A DNA stretch of 64,000 nt from Reticulitermes speratus. Its lineage: Eukaryota > Arthropoda > Insecta > Blattodea > Rhinotermitidae. The notes under the pieces were generated by a model, which had not been told where the DNA came from, made no database searches, and worked only from the letters and a program-made list of their open reading frames with translations. The position numbers and the translations under genes were made by a program. Location of the stretch: positions 51,555,635 through 51,619,634 of the forward strand of contig JAJKFL010000005.1 of NCBI GenBank assembly GCA_021186555.1, in the 5' to 3' direction. This document shows positions 41,764 to 53,447 of the stretch, piece after piece (position 1 is the stretch's first letter; the number at the start of each line of letters is the position of its first letter).

Positions 41764-42093
41764 CAGGCGTTTTATTGTCTAAATTTTGATAACTTGTAAA
41801 TTTGTGTTCATGAGTTTGATATGTATTCTTTATATTATATTTAAAGATATGTGAACTCAGAGTTTACAAAACAAAGAAACAGATGTTAAAGATTTTTGTG
41901 AAGCTTGAAAAATTAAAAATAAACAAAAGTGATCTATTTGGGGGTAATATTCTATGTTTAGCTTTATGCTACTGAGTACACCTCTGAAATTTGTAACTTA
42001 ATGTCTGGTCCAGATTCCAGTTTGAATTCTTCGGGATATAATTCACATGCATTATCTGCTTGTTGCGTAATTAAACTTATTATAATTGATTTA

Positions 42094-42242
42094 AGGCTTC
42101 CACCGCGATGTTGATTAGATCTGCGATCTTCTGGGATATTACGCTGCGTCGTATGGTAATTGTTTACCAACACGTTGTCCCGAAATGTCGGTAAATAATT
42201 ACCATACGACGCCGCGTAATATCCCAGAAGAGCGCAGATCTC
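42094..42242. mobile_element. CCGAAACGTCGG foldback, short centre
   Basis: Left flank GGCTTCCACCGCGATGTTGA, arms 42116-42167 and 42190-42242 (AGATCTGCGATCTTCTGGG and complement), with one CACGTTGTCCCGAAATGTCG in the centre. An internal deletion has brought the arms together. Confidence 0.75.
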
Positions 42243-42520
42243 AAATTTATTATAATTTAATTAGTAACAGATTAAACATTTTGTGGTTCCTTTTAAGCGA
42301 TATACATTAAAACATTTTATTGTATGCACAGAGCTCAATAGATGGTGTACTGAAGAATGCTGAATAGTTCAGTAGCCTCGAATTACATGCCGTAATAGTT
42401 ACCAGGTTGGACCAGGTCAGGCAAAGAATCAACACTACTTTCTCCCACGCTTCGGACATCACACAATCTCCCCTGTGTCAACGGTAGTAAGAAGCGAGAC
42501 AGCAAAGAGAGAGAGAAATC

Positions 42521-42753
42521 CTTGGGGACCTAGGCCGACTCATTTTACGACGCTTCACGTTCACACACAGACACACCACACTCGGTAGGACTCCTCTAGA
42601 CGAGGGACCAGCTCGTCGCAGAGACCTCTACCTGACAACACACAACACTCACAACAGACAGACATCCATGCCCTAGACGGAATTCGAACCCACAATCCCA
42701 GTAAGCGAGAGGCCGCAGACCCACGTTTTAGACCGCACGGCCACTCGGATCTG
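42521..42753 (-). mobile_element. tRNA-derived SINE, family B, minus strand
   Basis: Complement of the body (CACAACACTCACAACAGACA) and of the B box (GGAATTCGAACCC), head at 42700-42750. The 3' end is diverged and lacks a clean T-tract. Confidence 0.85.
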
Positions 42754-42799
42754 CAAGAGGAAGCTTACCAATGACAAATTCTGAGCGAGGTAAAAGGCA

Positions 42800-43022
42800 T
42801 GGAGAAGGGCAGTATCGGATATTCTGACGGGGAGGAGCTGAGGATTTGTGTGTTATTTCCTTGAGCCAACCCATCCTCCTATACAATGGGTAAAACGTGT
42901 CTTTCCCGGGGGTAGAGCGACCTGCACGTGGCGTTGACCACCGCGTTGAGGTCAAATATATAGTAGAGCTATAGCTTTACTCCCCTTCTGGGCCTTCATG
43001 GCCTGTTCTAAGGTTAACTTTT
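42800..43022 (+). mobile_element. SINE family D, head lost
   Basis: Body blocks CCCATCCTCCTATACAATGG, CGTGGCGTTGACCACC and CTACTCC-type end GGGCCTTCATGGCCTGTTCT. The tRNA-like part is too diverged to define a start. Confidence 0.75.
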
Positions 43023-43024
43023 GG

Positions 43025-43580
43025 CAGGAGGGCAATCAACCAAACAAAATCACAGCCAACTCTTACACAAACTTCTCTGATTTCCGCAAAAAAATGAAAG
43101 GAATGTGTTTAAACATCGAGCGATTTCATGCGTTTCAAGCGAATAATTCGCTTCTAGTGTTACTGGCTCAATAGGTTCATACAGGTTTGTTATGTTCGGG
43201 CGTGTTCGGTCGTATTCGCGAGAACTCGACTTAAAAGCAAATGCGCTTCCTCTGCTAATGCAAAGCCTAGGGCGGGCTTCTCGAATCTAGTAGACGAAGA
43301 CATGGAAGGAGACTGGCATAGCCGGTGTGAATGTTATTGGAAAGCACTTGAGGAAGCAGACCAATCACGATCCACAGCGGAGGTTGAAACAGAGTAGCTT
43401 CTGCATAAACTTCAGTTTACAATGTAACCGCTATACAAGTCTGCTCGCTTTTTTCTCTTAATATGTATATGAAGGGAATGGCCACTGGACACAAACTTAG
43501 GTTAGCGTGTAGGCTATGTCTCTGTTACAGTCAGCGCGATATTTCAACCTCGTCCCCCTCATTACACTACCATTACTTTC
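43025..43580. other. No recognisable feature
   Basis: No gene or repeat is recognised before the minisatellite. Confidence 0.4.
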
Positions 43581-43582
43581 CT

Positions 43583-43812
43583 GTGTGACAATTCGCCCGT
43601 GTGAGCATTTGTCCGTGTGAGCATTTGTCCGTGTGAGCATTTATCCTTGTGAGCATTTATCCTTGTGAGCAATTATCCTTGTGAGCATTAATCCGTGTGA
43701 GCATTCATCCGTGTGAGCATATATCCGTGTGAGCATTTATCGGTGTGGGTATTTTTCCTGTGAGCATTCATGACAGTGGGGTTTTACCTGTGCGCAATTG
43801 TCGTGTGGGCTT
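43583..43812. repeat. 16-bp minisatellite
   Basis: About 13-14 units of GTGAGCATTTATCCGT with drift (GTCC, TCCTT, GTGGG variants), the last few units degenerate. Confidence 0.9.
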
Positions 43813-43914
43813 TTGTCATGGAACCGTGTTTAGGTTGGAAAACTTTTCTTTCATACCGCATCTGAAAGTGACTTAAGCATGTACTGCCTGATAGTAGAGA
43901 GACTAAAGATTGAA

Positions 43915-44135
43915 GTCTTCTGGGTTTAGACTGGTAAAGAGTTACTGACGTTTCGGAACGGTTTTCGGAACGGTTTTCCACCTCCATCTTCAAAACCCAG
44001 CGTTTCAGACGGGGCTCCCGCGGAAAGAGCCCAAGGTACCCATTGAACAGGAAGCTTTGTGGGTCCCAGAGCCAGTGTGGATTTTAGGGAAGAGAAACAT
44101 GTCTTGCCTGTGCCAGTAAGTTAAACACGATTCTT
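43915..44135 (-). repeat. Hammerhead-like remnant and unnamed repeat
   Basis: On the minus strand near 43999-43950, GAAGATGGAGG, then GAAAACCGTTCCGAAA (duplicated as two GGAACGGTTTTC units on the plus strand) and CGTCAGTAA. From ~44005, CCGCGGAAAG and GGAAGAGAAACATGTCTTGC match a decayed repeat also found at about 24190-24270. Confidence 0.4.
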
Positions 44136-44276
44136 CGGTCAGCTAGCCATTATTCTAGTCTATGTAGCAACGTCATTAAAAAAACAAATAAACAAATGCA
44201 AAACTAGCCAAGCTGTTGTAACGTAGAATACTCATGGACACTAATAATATAATATAATAAATAAGACAGTCTAAAG

Positions 44277-44403
44277 CAACTATTTTATTATAAAGAAAAT
44301 TACTTTCGTTTCTATGAAATTGCTACATGTTTCGACCTGGTCGTTTCATCACCAGCAAGTTTATAGATAAAAAGTTATTGTCTTTATAATAAAATAGTTA
44401 TGT
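44277..44403 (-). repeat. Small foldback with dead hammerhead core
   Basis: Arms AACTATTTTATTATAAAG and its complement. The minus strand reads GCTGGTGATGAAACGACC, AGGTCGAAACATGTAGC: the stem II and GAAACAUGUA parts are kept but the box is CUGGUGA, replacing the essential A6, so no cleavage is expected. Confidence 0.55.
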
Positions 44404-44555
44404 CAGAATGCATTATTTATTTATTGTATTATTAATTCGTGAAACACAACGAGATGTAATATTGTATTTACCGTACATTTTAATTTAAGTGAAATTTTAT
44501 TTCATACCAACAAATGCACATAAACATACAGTGTCAATAGTTTTTTCGTAACTTT

Positions 44556-44600
44556 CCCCGATACGTATTTCGGCGTTTTAAACCGCCATCATCAGTGGGT
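44556..44600 (-). ncRNA. Hammerhead-like motif, left arm
   Basis: CTGATGA at 44595-44589, stem II GGCG with CGCC, GAAATACGTATC, then GGGG. Identical in plan to 45306-45349 except that the base before the CTGATGA box is A rather than C, putting an A-G mismatch at the foot of stem I. Confidence 0.6.
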
Positions 44601-45009
44601 CTTAGAGGTTTGTAGCATAGACAAAATATTTATAGAATACGTTGTAACATCCGTGTTATGTAAAATGTGATACATATGTAGTAGTCAGTGTTTGTCCAGT
44701 GCATACAGTCACTACACAGCAACCGTACGATAAGGATACTAAGCAGTACACACAGAACACACAGATGACCATCATACGGCAACTTAAAACACACACGCCA
44801 GAAAACGCAAGACCATACTGCCAATAATTTCCTACTTACATTAAGCTATGTAACATGTCTGATAATTTTATACTGTTTTAATAATAATTTTAATAATAAT
44901 CTTATTATTATATAATTTTGTATGTATTGGACAGCCATTGACTACTACATGTGTATCATATTTACATAATACGGATGTTACAACGTATTCTATAAATATT
45001 TGGTCTATG

Positions 45010-45291
45010 GCTGAGGCACTGCGCTACAAACCGGAACGTCGCGGGTTCGATTCCCGATGGTGTCTGGAATTTTTCACTGACATAATCGTTTCGGTCGCAC
45101 TATGGCCCTGGGGTCGACTCAGCCTCTAACAGAAATGAGTACCGGGAATCTTTCCTGGGGGGTAAAGGCGGCCGGTGCGTAGGGCTGACAACCTTACCAC
45201 CTTCATTTGCCGATTGTCTAAAAACCTGGGAGCCTCGACCTCCTGGAGCCCTAAGGGCCTTCCTAGGCCTGTATGGGACTGCTTTACCTTT
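45010..45291 (+). mobile_element. SINE family A, 5'-truncated, inside foldback arm
   Basis: Starts GCTGAGGCACTGCGCTAC (A box lost), has GGTTCGATTCCCGATGG, and ends GCTTTACCTTT. By comparison with the left arm of the host element, about four target bases (CTAC) were lost and no duplication formed, so integration was not a standard one. Confidence 0.88.
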
Positions 45292-45305
45292 AGAAACCTC
45301 TAAGA

Positions 45306-45349
45306 CCCCCTGATGATGGCGGTTTAAAGCGCCGAAATACGTATCGGGG
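45306..45349 (+). ncRNA. Predicted hammerhead ribozyme
   Basis: CCCC (45306-45309) and GGGG (45346-45349) as stem I; CTGATGA at 45310-45316; one extra T; GGCG with CGCC (45318-45333) as stem II; GAA; then A-T-A-C paired with G-T-A-T (45337-45344) as stem III; C45345 at the cleavage position, giving the AUC form of NUH. All invariant residues are present. The arrangement matches the short-stem-III hammerheads of Penelope-like elements. Confidence 0.72.
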
Positions 45350-45429
45350 AAAGTTACGAATAAACTATTGACACTATATGTTTATGTGCATTTGTTGGTA
45401 TGAAATAAAACTTTTACAACGGGATGTCT

Positions 45430-47365
45430 TCCATGACAAAATCTCATCGACTCATCTGACGAGAAAGTTAATTGAATGCAAATTTGTATTTTGAAATAAG
45501 GACTGGCGGTCCTTCAGTATTTAATATCAAAGAGTAATCCAAACTGTTAATGTACGTCAAGTGTTGGTGTAAGAATTGCTTTAGAATATAATTTTATCGA
45601 TCTGCGCTTCTGTTATGTGTAGGTAATCTGAAACTAGAACGTGTTTATTACTGATGCTATGATGTGTTGGTATTTGACACGTTGGCTGCCCTGCTCTGAC
45701 ACAGGCCAGAGTAAAGAAGAGTGCTTTGTGCCCGTGCCAGCTGTTGGACAGTTGAACTTGTGCTACCGGTGTTTGGTGTTCTATAAATTTGTTTGTGTAT
45801 TAGTAACGTGAATGTTGAATTTGTGGAAAGTTTCATCGATGTGATTTTGAGTTGAGTTTTAAACTATGGACACATGTGAATTGATTTGTGTGAAATGACA
45901 CCGAAATACATCAAGAAACTGCAACAATCCAGAACGCCATCAACAATAAGGTTAGGTTTCTTTCTTCTTATTTTATACGAGCTATCGTAAAAGTCGATTG
46001 TTGCGATGTTAATGTACTGTACATACAGTACACTGTTTATTCTATGTCGTGAAGGAATGTCTACTTCTGTCTACTGAACAGAGAATTGTGATTCTGTTGG
46101 CGAGTGTATATACTTACTGACAATGCTTCTTAAATGTAGTTATTTTCCCTCTTTTAATGAGTTGCAGTGAAATGTAAAGTACAGTTCACTTAAGAGCATT
46201 TCTTTAACATGAGAGTTTTTTTTAAATTATAGGAGCTTTATTTTCAATTTTTCCAACAAGTGCAAACCAAAAGATCTACATTGTTCAAGCCGTGCCATTT
46301 ACCAGCTTCTGGAGCCTCTACTGGGGGCCGGAGCCTCCCCTGGCATTTAATATGACCACTGATATTTCTTAAGAGTAGTGAAAAAACATTAGAGTTTGCT
46401 GTGCATATTAATATATGTGGTAATTAGACAGAAATATTCTGGACGAAAAGTAACTTCATTTGACCGACCATCTCCTCCAACGCTGCTTATGCTTTATCAC
46501 AGTCTGCTATGATGTCTCTCTCCCCCAACGGTAATCTTGACTGAATCACAAACGCTAAGCTAAGCGAAGCAGGAATAGCGGAATGCCTGTCTCTGTCTGT
46601 TTCCAGTGTATAAGATTAAAACTGGCCCATACAAGTTTTTCTGTTAAATTCTTTGTGCTTGTTTTGCTAAGGCACACCCGATTTGTCTTACTGACCATTA
46701 TGAGTGTTTCGGTACTTCGTAGATTACAAAAGATGGGTAATCGTAATGCATTAACTGTATATTGCAATCCTGTTCCGAGAAAAGAGATTAGCTATACTGT
46801 CCAGTATCCAGTAAAGTATGACATCATGTACCGCGATTATGCTCAGTAATTCGGTAAATTATGGGTCTGTAGTAAGTAGTTTCTTGTTTCAAGTCATTAA
46901 TCCGGCGATTGGAAATGACACTCACTGTCTCGTACAAGATTCAACGTAGCTGAACTAAATTACAATACTATCAAAGTTTATTTACTTGCTAATACCGAGA
47001 AACTTGCAACTGTTTGTTAATGAATACCCCGAAGGACAATTATCTGACAGTTGCAAAACTGTACTGTATGTACAGTGTGCCCGGCTATAAGCTTCTCGCC
47101 TAAGGAAATTCATCATGGAAGTTGCTGACATGACCGATTCCAATATCACTGCTACCAACATAAACACTCAAGCCGAAGCCTGACCGGTGTTTATACACAT
47201 ACAAACACATATCCCAAACTTTAGCTATTTTGGCAGCTGTGACACGGACATCCGTGATCTAGACCTAATAACGTGTAAGACTTGAAACGAGAGCCGTAAA
47301 AATGATGTAATTTATTATGAATGTACTTCAGTGTACACTTATAAATATTGGTTTTGGTAAATAAA
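45430..47365. other. No recognisable gene
   Basis: Nearly 2 kb of AT-rich sequence without repeats recognised. An 88-residue plus-strand frame at 46583 and a 61-residue minus-strand frame at 47167 have no convincing family match. Confidence 0.4.
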
Positions 47366-47368
47366 TAC

Positions 47369-47650
47369 GGGCCGGGATATCGCAGTCGGTATAGTGACTC
47401 GCTACGGGCTGGGCGGTCCGGGAATTGAATCCCGGCGGGGGCGAGATTTTCAACACCCGTCCAGACCGGCCCTGGGGCCTACCCAGCCTCCTGTACAATG
47501 GGTACCGGGTCATTCCCGGGGGTAAAGCGACCGGGGCGTGGCGTTGACCACCCACCCCCATCTAGCACCGAGATTAAAGAAAGAGTAGAGCTATACCTCT
47601 ACTCCCCCTCTGGGCCTTCATGGCCTGTTATAGGGTCAACTTTACCTTTT
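47369..47650 (+). mobile_element. tRNA-derived SINE, family D, best copy
   Basis: Head GGCCGGGATATCGCAGTCGG, B-box-like GGGAATTGAATCCCGG, body GGGCCTACCCAGCCTCCTGT, then GGCGTGGCGTTGACCACC, and the end CTTTACCTTTTAA. A weak duplication around GTAAATAA flanks it. Confidence 0.92.
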
Positions 47651-48628
47651 AACTTAGTAAATAATTAATGGCTAACAATTATTAAATTAAGATTTATAAA
47701 GCTTTCGGTGTTTAGACCGTAAATAAGCTTGGTCAATATGACGCATAGGTGTGCAACTGGCTACCTGAAGACGTATATCCTTCAAATATCAGTTTGAAAA
47801 AGCCAACTAATATTTTTGAGTGAGGTTATGCATGATTTTGCCTTAATCGTTCCAGGTTGACTGTAGTGTAGTCCCACGAAATGACCACAACCATCTCGTT
47901 CCAGAGCCATAGTCGTCATTTATATAATTTATTTATTTATTGTTTAATGATTCTTGTAGTAGCTCAGGCTATATTATCAAATGGTACAGCGTTTAGTAAA
48001 GATTAAGTCGTAAAGGATGCCCGAAAGATTCGTTTCTGGCCTACTTTAAGGCGCTATTTCGGTGTTACTGGTGTGACTGAGGAAAAGAACGAGAAATTAT
48101 GTCCGGGTGACATGTCGTTTTGCCGAAATTTTTACTCGCGATCTACCAAAATACGAAACAAAATTCTGCCCCCCCTGGACGGCGACGTTCGAGTCCAACT
48201 TTCGTAAATTTTGTTTTGTCTGATCGGTGGTAATAAAGCACCTCCAGTCGAAGCAGCATCGTTAAATTCGTCAGAACCAGTTAATCCATTTTATTGGCCG
48301 TTTGCTACGCTTGGGTTCCGTACTGAAGACCCACAAATATTAGGCGCCGCCGTACAAAATTTAGTCGCTACGGCGACTTGGCGCCCGGTATTTGTGCACC
48401 CCTGTGTAGCGGCTGCATACCGAAGTGGCGGTGTGTATGTGGAACATCGAGAATAATATTTGAAGAAAATAAGTTCGGTTCTTCCATCCCCTGTTTCTCA
48501 TTTCTCTTAAAGCTGACATTTTTTCACATTTCTTTGCTTATATTCCTCAGCCATGATTTATAAAATTTGATTTACCTCTTTTCTTAGACTCCTTTTTGTA
48601 TTAAATTAATACACTAACCAACGGACTT
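47651..48628. other. No recognisable gene
   Basis: An 81-residue frame at 48211 lacks known motifs. Nothing else is seen. Confidence 0.4.
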
Positions 48629-48892
48629 GCCGATCCCAGTGGCTGTGCGGTCTAAGGCGTGGGTCTGCGGCCGCTCGCTTACTGGGATTGTGGGTTCGAA
48701 TCCCGCCAGGGCATGGATGTCTGTCTGTTGTGAGTGTTGTGTGTTGTCAGGTAGAGGTCTCTGCGACGGGCTGATCACTCGTCCAGAGGAGTCCTACCGA
48801 TTGTGGTGTATCTAACAGTGTGATCGTGAAGCGTCGAAAAATGACGAGGCCTAGGCCCCGTAGGGGCTGTCGAGCCATAGGAAAAAAAAAAA
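48629..48892 (+). mobile_element. tRNA-derived SINE, family B
   Basis: Full-length, GCCGATCCCAGTGGCTGTGC head to GAGCCATAGG and a poly-A that runs straight into the left arm of the next foldback, so the SINE probably inserted at its edge. Confidence 0.92.
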
Positions 48893-48928
48893 CGTATGCA
48901 CTTAATAAAATACGTTCAGAAGTATAAG

Positions 48929-48971
48929 ACTCCTAAATGTTTCGAAACCGGGGTGCCATCATCAGGGAGTT
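48929..48971 (-). ncRNA. Hammerhead-like motif, left arm
   Basis: ACTCC before and GGAGT after give a 5-bp stem I; CTGATGA at 48965-48959; stem II with GGCACC and GGTTTC partly mismatched; GAAACATTTA, where stem III has lost one pair compared with ACATGT. Confidence 0.5.
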
Positions 48972-49274
48972 ATCTGAGCAAAGGTATACCACACCGCCTG
49001 ACACGATACACGTCATACACTGTAGCAGGACGAGGTCTATTCAGATCATAATAGACCGAGACAGATGTTTTTTATGCATACTTCATACAGAGTGTAAAAA
49101 ACTGGAAACGTCTGCCTGAAACACCCCAATATAAAAAATATTAAATTTAAATATTTAATTTTATGATTACAATTGATTGTAAAATGAATGTAGAATTTTA
49201 ATATTCTAATCATCTTAATGAAGGCGACACAATACCTACATAATCGTGCTGGCCTTGTATTACTTTGTTCAGAA

Positions 49275-49320
49275 TAATTCCCTGATGACGGTACCCCGGT
49301 GCCGAAACATGTAGGAGTTG
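49275..49320 (+). ncRNA. Predicted hammerhead ribozyme
   Basis: Stem I of 7 pairs (49275-49281 with 49314-49320); CTGATGA at 49282-49288; one extra C; stem II GGTACC with GGTGCC (49290-49303, one GU pair); GAAA at 49304-49307; stem III A-C with G-T around a 2-base loop; A49313 at the cleavage position after GU. The extra base below stem II recurs here as C. Confidence 0.7.
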
Positions 49321-49352
49321 TATACTTCTGAATGTATTTTATTAATTGCATT

Positions 49353-50620
49353 TGGTTGATATATTAATTACAAGAATATGCAGGTATGAATAACATAAAA
49401 ATGTATTTTTGTTTGTATTTTTCACTTTTTACTTTCATTACTTCTTTATTTTATTTTCCTTTCTTCTTCCTTTCTCTCGTAATTCATCAACGATATTAAA
49501 TAATATTTTACAAGACTTGAAGCTGTGTGACGTAATGAAGGACACACGGAAGCATTGGTGTACCTTCATCACACGACAAGATTATCTTCATTAAAAGGAT
49601 ACGCGCATGCGCCGTGGTACTTTGAAGTTTGTCGTCGATATGAAAGTTGAGAAACATCTACGTCTGTAATGTCGATTTATTTCGTCGAATAAGGGCTTTC
49701 ATTACTTCAAGACCTTTCCTTTATGCTTTTTCAAACTTTCAGCATGTACTTTAGGTTCTGCCGCCTTTTTCCGATCCATTTTCAGCTCTCAACATTTGAC
49801 GGCTGTAAATCCTTTCCACCGAGACTTCTTATCTGTCTCAAGCTGACATTTGTACTGTTCCAATGTAAAGGAAACACGTCAGAATAAAAGACAGAGCGTG
49901 GGATACAGTACGGTCAGGTGTGACCTGTCAGTAATCCTATCGGGAGAGAGGAAAACTTCCGTAAAACTGGTGGGTTGGCACACGGCTCTATTGATAGGTG
50001 GATTGATTGATTGATTGGTTGTTGGGAACGTAGATGGTGATTGATTGATAGTATCGATACACTGAATTATATTTGTAGGAGGGTGGACGGTTGTAAAATG
50101 AAGAAGAGGAGACGTGTGTCAGCTGCCGACATTGGTTGGACTGTCCAAGTATTTATGTGCATTCTGTTAAACAGCACATGTTCAGTATCTTCGTCCTCGT
50201 GTGAATCAGGATTCGAAAAGCGTCCTACGATATTGTCTGAATTCACAGATGCCTTGACTCGTGACACAGCTTCTCAGATACTATGATAAGCAATTTAGTA
50301 TCTTCTCTCGTACTTTCATGTTCGTTCTGCACAGTCCAGATATTTCTCATGCTTCAAACTTGTTTTCTTCCACTCATAACATATTTCTCTATGTGCTTCC
50401 TGCTAAGGCAGTCTAATTTATACACACTCTTGTGATTCTGGTACAGCTGATATCCTTCGGGTGTAACTTATGTCAGCTGTGGCAGTATCTGACAGTTCAG
50501 TTTTCCGCTCATGCACCATGCTTGATAACCACCTGTTAGATACCGGTACTAATTCACTGTCATTGTCACTGGCGTAAATTATAACGAAATACTATATATG
50601 CGGGAACAAAGAATTATCGG
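49353..50620. other. No recognisable gene
   Basis: An 81-residue plus-strand frame at 50041-50286 is the longest open stretch and has no known motif. A TTGA microsatellite lies at about 50003-50050. Confidence 0.4.
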
Positions 50621-50870
50621 GTATGTTGTGGCACAGTTGGTTGAGTTCTCGGTTCGATTCCCGATGATTTCATTGGGATTTTTCATTGACTTAATCCTTC
50701 CGGTCGCACTATGGCCCTGGGATCGACTCAGCCTCTAACAGGAATGGGAGGTAAAGGTGGCCGGTGCCTGGGACTGACAACCTTACCACCTTCATGTGCC
50801 GATTGTCATAGAAATTCTGGGAGCCTCAACCTCCTGGAGCCCTAAGGGCCTGTCTAGGCCTCTAATGGGG
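50621..50870 (+). mobile_element. tRNA-derived SINE, family A, internally deleted
   Basis: GGCACAGTTGGTTGAG is joined to GGTTCGATTCCCGATGATTT with ~25 bp of the tRNA-like part missing. The body and end CCTAAGGGCCTGTCTAGGCC match. Confidence 0.88.
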
Positions 50871-51357
50871 TAGCTGTACTGAAAGAATGATTGTGAGGAG
50901 ACTGATGCTGGCATAGGATTTCGAAGGCTGAAGTAATTCATTATGTGTGCATTTCATGGCAGGGATTCCCTTGTTCCGGTTTATCTACTTTACTAACTGA
51001 CAATAAATTATAAATTTCCATTAAAGACAACAATTTTATATATTTAATTTCGTAACATATTATACAAGTTTCGGTCATATTTTGACAATTTTCAGGCATT
51101 AATATGCAGTATATAAAATTAAGGTTAACATGCGTTAAAAATATATTTTTGTAGTTTGTGAGATGTCGCGAATTTTACAAATTTCATAAAGTCTTGCTTA
51201 TCTTTTATTGTGTTCCTAAAGGCACACCTCTTTGTTTCTACAATTCTTAAAATTGTGTACAATTGTTCTGAGTTAATTGACCTTGTTTATATATATATAT
51301 ATATATACATACGAGTATGTGGCTTTCTCTTTATTTCGATGGTTTGAGTGTTATATA
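50871..51357. other. AT-rich DNA with a hammerhead-like remnant
   Basis: On the minus strand at ~51107-51065, CCTGAAAATTGTCA, TGACCGAAACTTGTATAA keeps stem II (GTCA/TGAC) and GAAA but the box is CUGAAAA, so inactive. A TA microsatellite is at ~51290-51308. Confidence 0.45.
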
Positions 51358-51621
51358 TTTTTTTCCTATGGCTCGACAGCCTTATATGGGCCTGGGCCTG
51401 GCCTCCTCGTTTCGTCGAGGCTTCACGATCACACTCAGACACACCACACTCGGTAGGACTCCTCTGGACGAGTGACAGCCCGTCGCACAGAGACCTCTAC
51501 CTGACAACACACAACACTCACAACAGACAGACATCCATGCTCCCGGTGGGATTCGAACCCACGATCCCAGTAAGCGACCGGCCGAAGACCCACGCCTTAG
51601 ACCGCACGGCCACTGGGATCG
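51358..51621 (-). mobile_element. tRNA-derived SINE, family B, minus strand
   Basis: T-tract, complement of the body and of GGTTCGAATCCCACC, head ending CCACTGGGATCG. The flanks AGTGTTATATAT and AGCGTTATATTA are a near-identical target duplication. Confidence 0.92.
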
Positions 51622-52464
51622 ACTCAGCGTTATATTACAGGTGTTATTTATTACTGATGTTTTAATTTTAAGGAAAAAAAAAATTCATGATACAAATCAC
51701 GTAGTATTATTTGGACAGTTAACCTGTGAGAGGCTGCGAAGGCCTGCCCATGTATTTAGTTTAGGAAAGAACAGAAATAAATATAAAATTTTGATTTGGA
51801 ATCCTTTCCAAGAGAGGTCGTTGTAGGGGCGAAAACTTAGCACTGCATTTGTTCGTGTATTTGAAAATTCTGTAAGTACCTAGTTCGACCCCATTCTTTT
51901 CAAGCAATTACACGAAGAGTACAGCCTCCCATCAAATCCTTACATATCTTCAGTAATCATATTCCTATCTCACACGGCACAGTTTAAGCCCTGTGAATTT
52001 TAAACAGTGTCTAGAAGGAAGTTAAGGTAAAGATTGAAAGTTTCAGTCGGAATCTACACAAAAAGAAATTGGAAGTTCTGTCAGACAGTCGCTTAAAAAG
52101 CAAACGACTGGTTTCTCAGTAGGAAGCTCAGAAGGGACGTCTTGACTTACTGGCTCTCCTGCATATAATGAGAAATTGGAGGTGAGTTATTTGCAACTGT
52201 GTAATGGACCCTCCATTATAAGTAAGAGAATTTAAGTTTTGGAAACTTCGTTGTACCAGTTTCCTTATCTCTAGAGGAGCAGTTCTTTGTAGCACTGCAG
52301 GATAATAATGATGATAATGTTGATGATGAAAACTAAATTGAATCGAAAAATTTCTTTTGAATCTCTTGGGCTGTTACTACACATTAATTGATAATGGGGG
52401 CGGGATTCTTCTCCTATCTTAGTGTCCCTTGTGTTCTATTGTTTCTGCAGGTTTAAAGATCCAT

Positions 52465-52501
<37 letters not shown>

Positions 52502-53447
52502 ATTACTGTCAGTCGGTACGGTACGTCATTATAATTAAATGCATAGAAAACTTGTTGAATGCATCTACGAAAACTCAATTATAACTTAGTGTTGCATATT
52601 CTGTACAATTTATCTGTACTTCAGTGGCGGGTTAAATTAAATGGCTAGTGGGTTATACATTTAAAGCATACCGCCTGCCTTAACCTTGAAAAGCTCTTAA
52701 TTTTTTTTTCGCACAGTTTATTCAGGTTTTCGTATGATTCTCTTTACAAATTATTATTTTCCTAAACAGCACTAATTATTTGGTTTTGTATTGAACAAGA
52801 AGTGTGTCGTCTGTGAAGTGGGGACTAAGTTTGAATTAGTGTTAAACATAATTTAACAAAGAGCGCCTAATGTGATGGTGACGTTTCTTCTTCTGCCAGT
52901 AACCTACTACCAGCAGCCAAATATTTGCAGGTATTTATTTACAATGCGATGTACGGAACTCTCATGTAACATTGATTTCCAGATGTAGTCAGATTCGGAT
53001 AAAGAAACCATGTATTTTAAATGAAGTCCTACATGTATGTATACTGGTAACATCCTAGCTATATATTGGAGCGGAAATTCAAATCAAGATATTACATAAC
53101 AAGAGGAACAATGTACGTATATCGAGGCGCGTTCGCATAAGCACAGTTGCCGTGCAAAAGCAAAAAAAAAAAAAAAAAAATTACAAATTTCAATGTGTTT
53201 ATAGCCTTAGTTTCCAGCACGCAAAGGTCATCTTTTCTGTGTCGTATTTTCATCTGTGTCCTGTCCGGCTCTACCATATTTCTCAGATCGGAAATCTACC
53301 CTGTCTAAATCTTGACTTAAATAAGTGTCAATGATAATGCTTACCATCTGCATAAATAATTTAATACTAAGAAGCTGAATTTGTGTCTCTATATAATATA
53401 GACTTTCAGCCTTATTAGATAACAATCTTCAAAGGTAAAATTTGTCA
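51622..53447. other. No recognisable gene
   Basis: About 1.8 kb. A TC microsatellite at ~52470-52497 and an A-tract at 53161-53180 are the only landmarks. Confidence 0.4.

Larger units (their letters stand above)
44458..45415 (-). mobile_element. Hammerhead-bearing foldback retroelement (copy 3)
   Basis: An 11/12-bp duplication, ACAACG(A/G)GATGT, lies at 44446-44457 and 45416-45427. Arms 44493-44692 and 44936-45413 pair over ~196 bp once a SINE (45010-45291) in the right arm is set aside. The left edge holds the complement of the family tail (ACCGTACATTTTAATT), shared with 36280 and 63917. Each arm carries a hammerhead motif. Confidence 0.85.
48893..49352. mobile_element. Hammerhead-bearing foldback retroelement (copy 4)
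   Basis: Arms 48893-48983 and 49262-49352 are inverted copies (TATACTTCTGAATGTATTTT and complement). Each arm carries a hammerhead motif pointing outward. The 280-bp centre is unassigned. No duplication could be defined because a SINE abuts the left edge. Confidence 0.78.

Noticed and set aside
46982-47167. Second CRAL-TRIO-like exon on the minus strand
   Set aside because: A short GHVSN and REAYS resemblance needs frame changes and lacks clean splice sites; treated as chance.
48211-48456. 81-codon frame
   Set aside because: Composition is not obviously coding, with no motif and no splice partners.
50041-50286. 81-codon frame with a basic KKRRR patch
   Set aside because: No match to a known family, also open on the other strand, and no flanking exons found.
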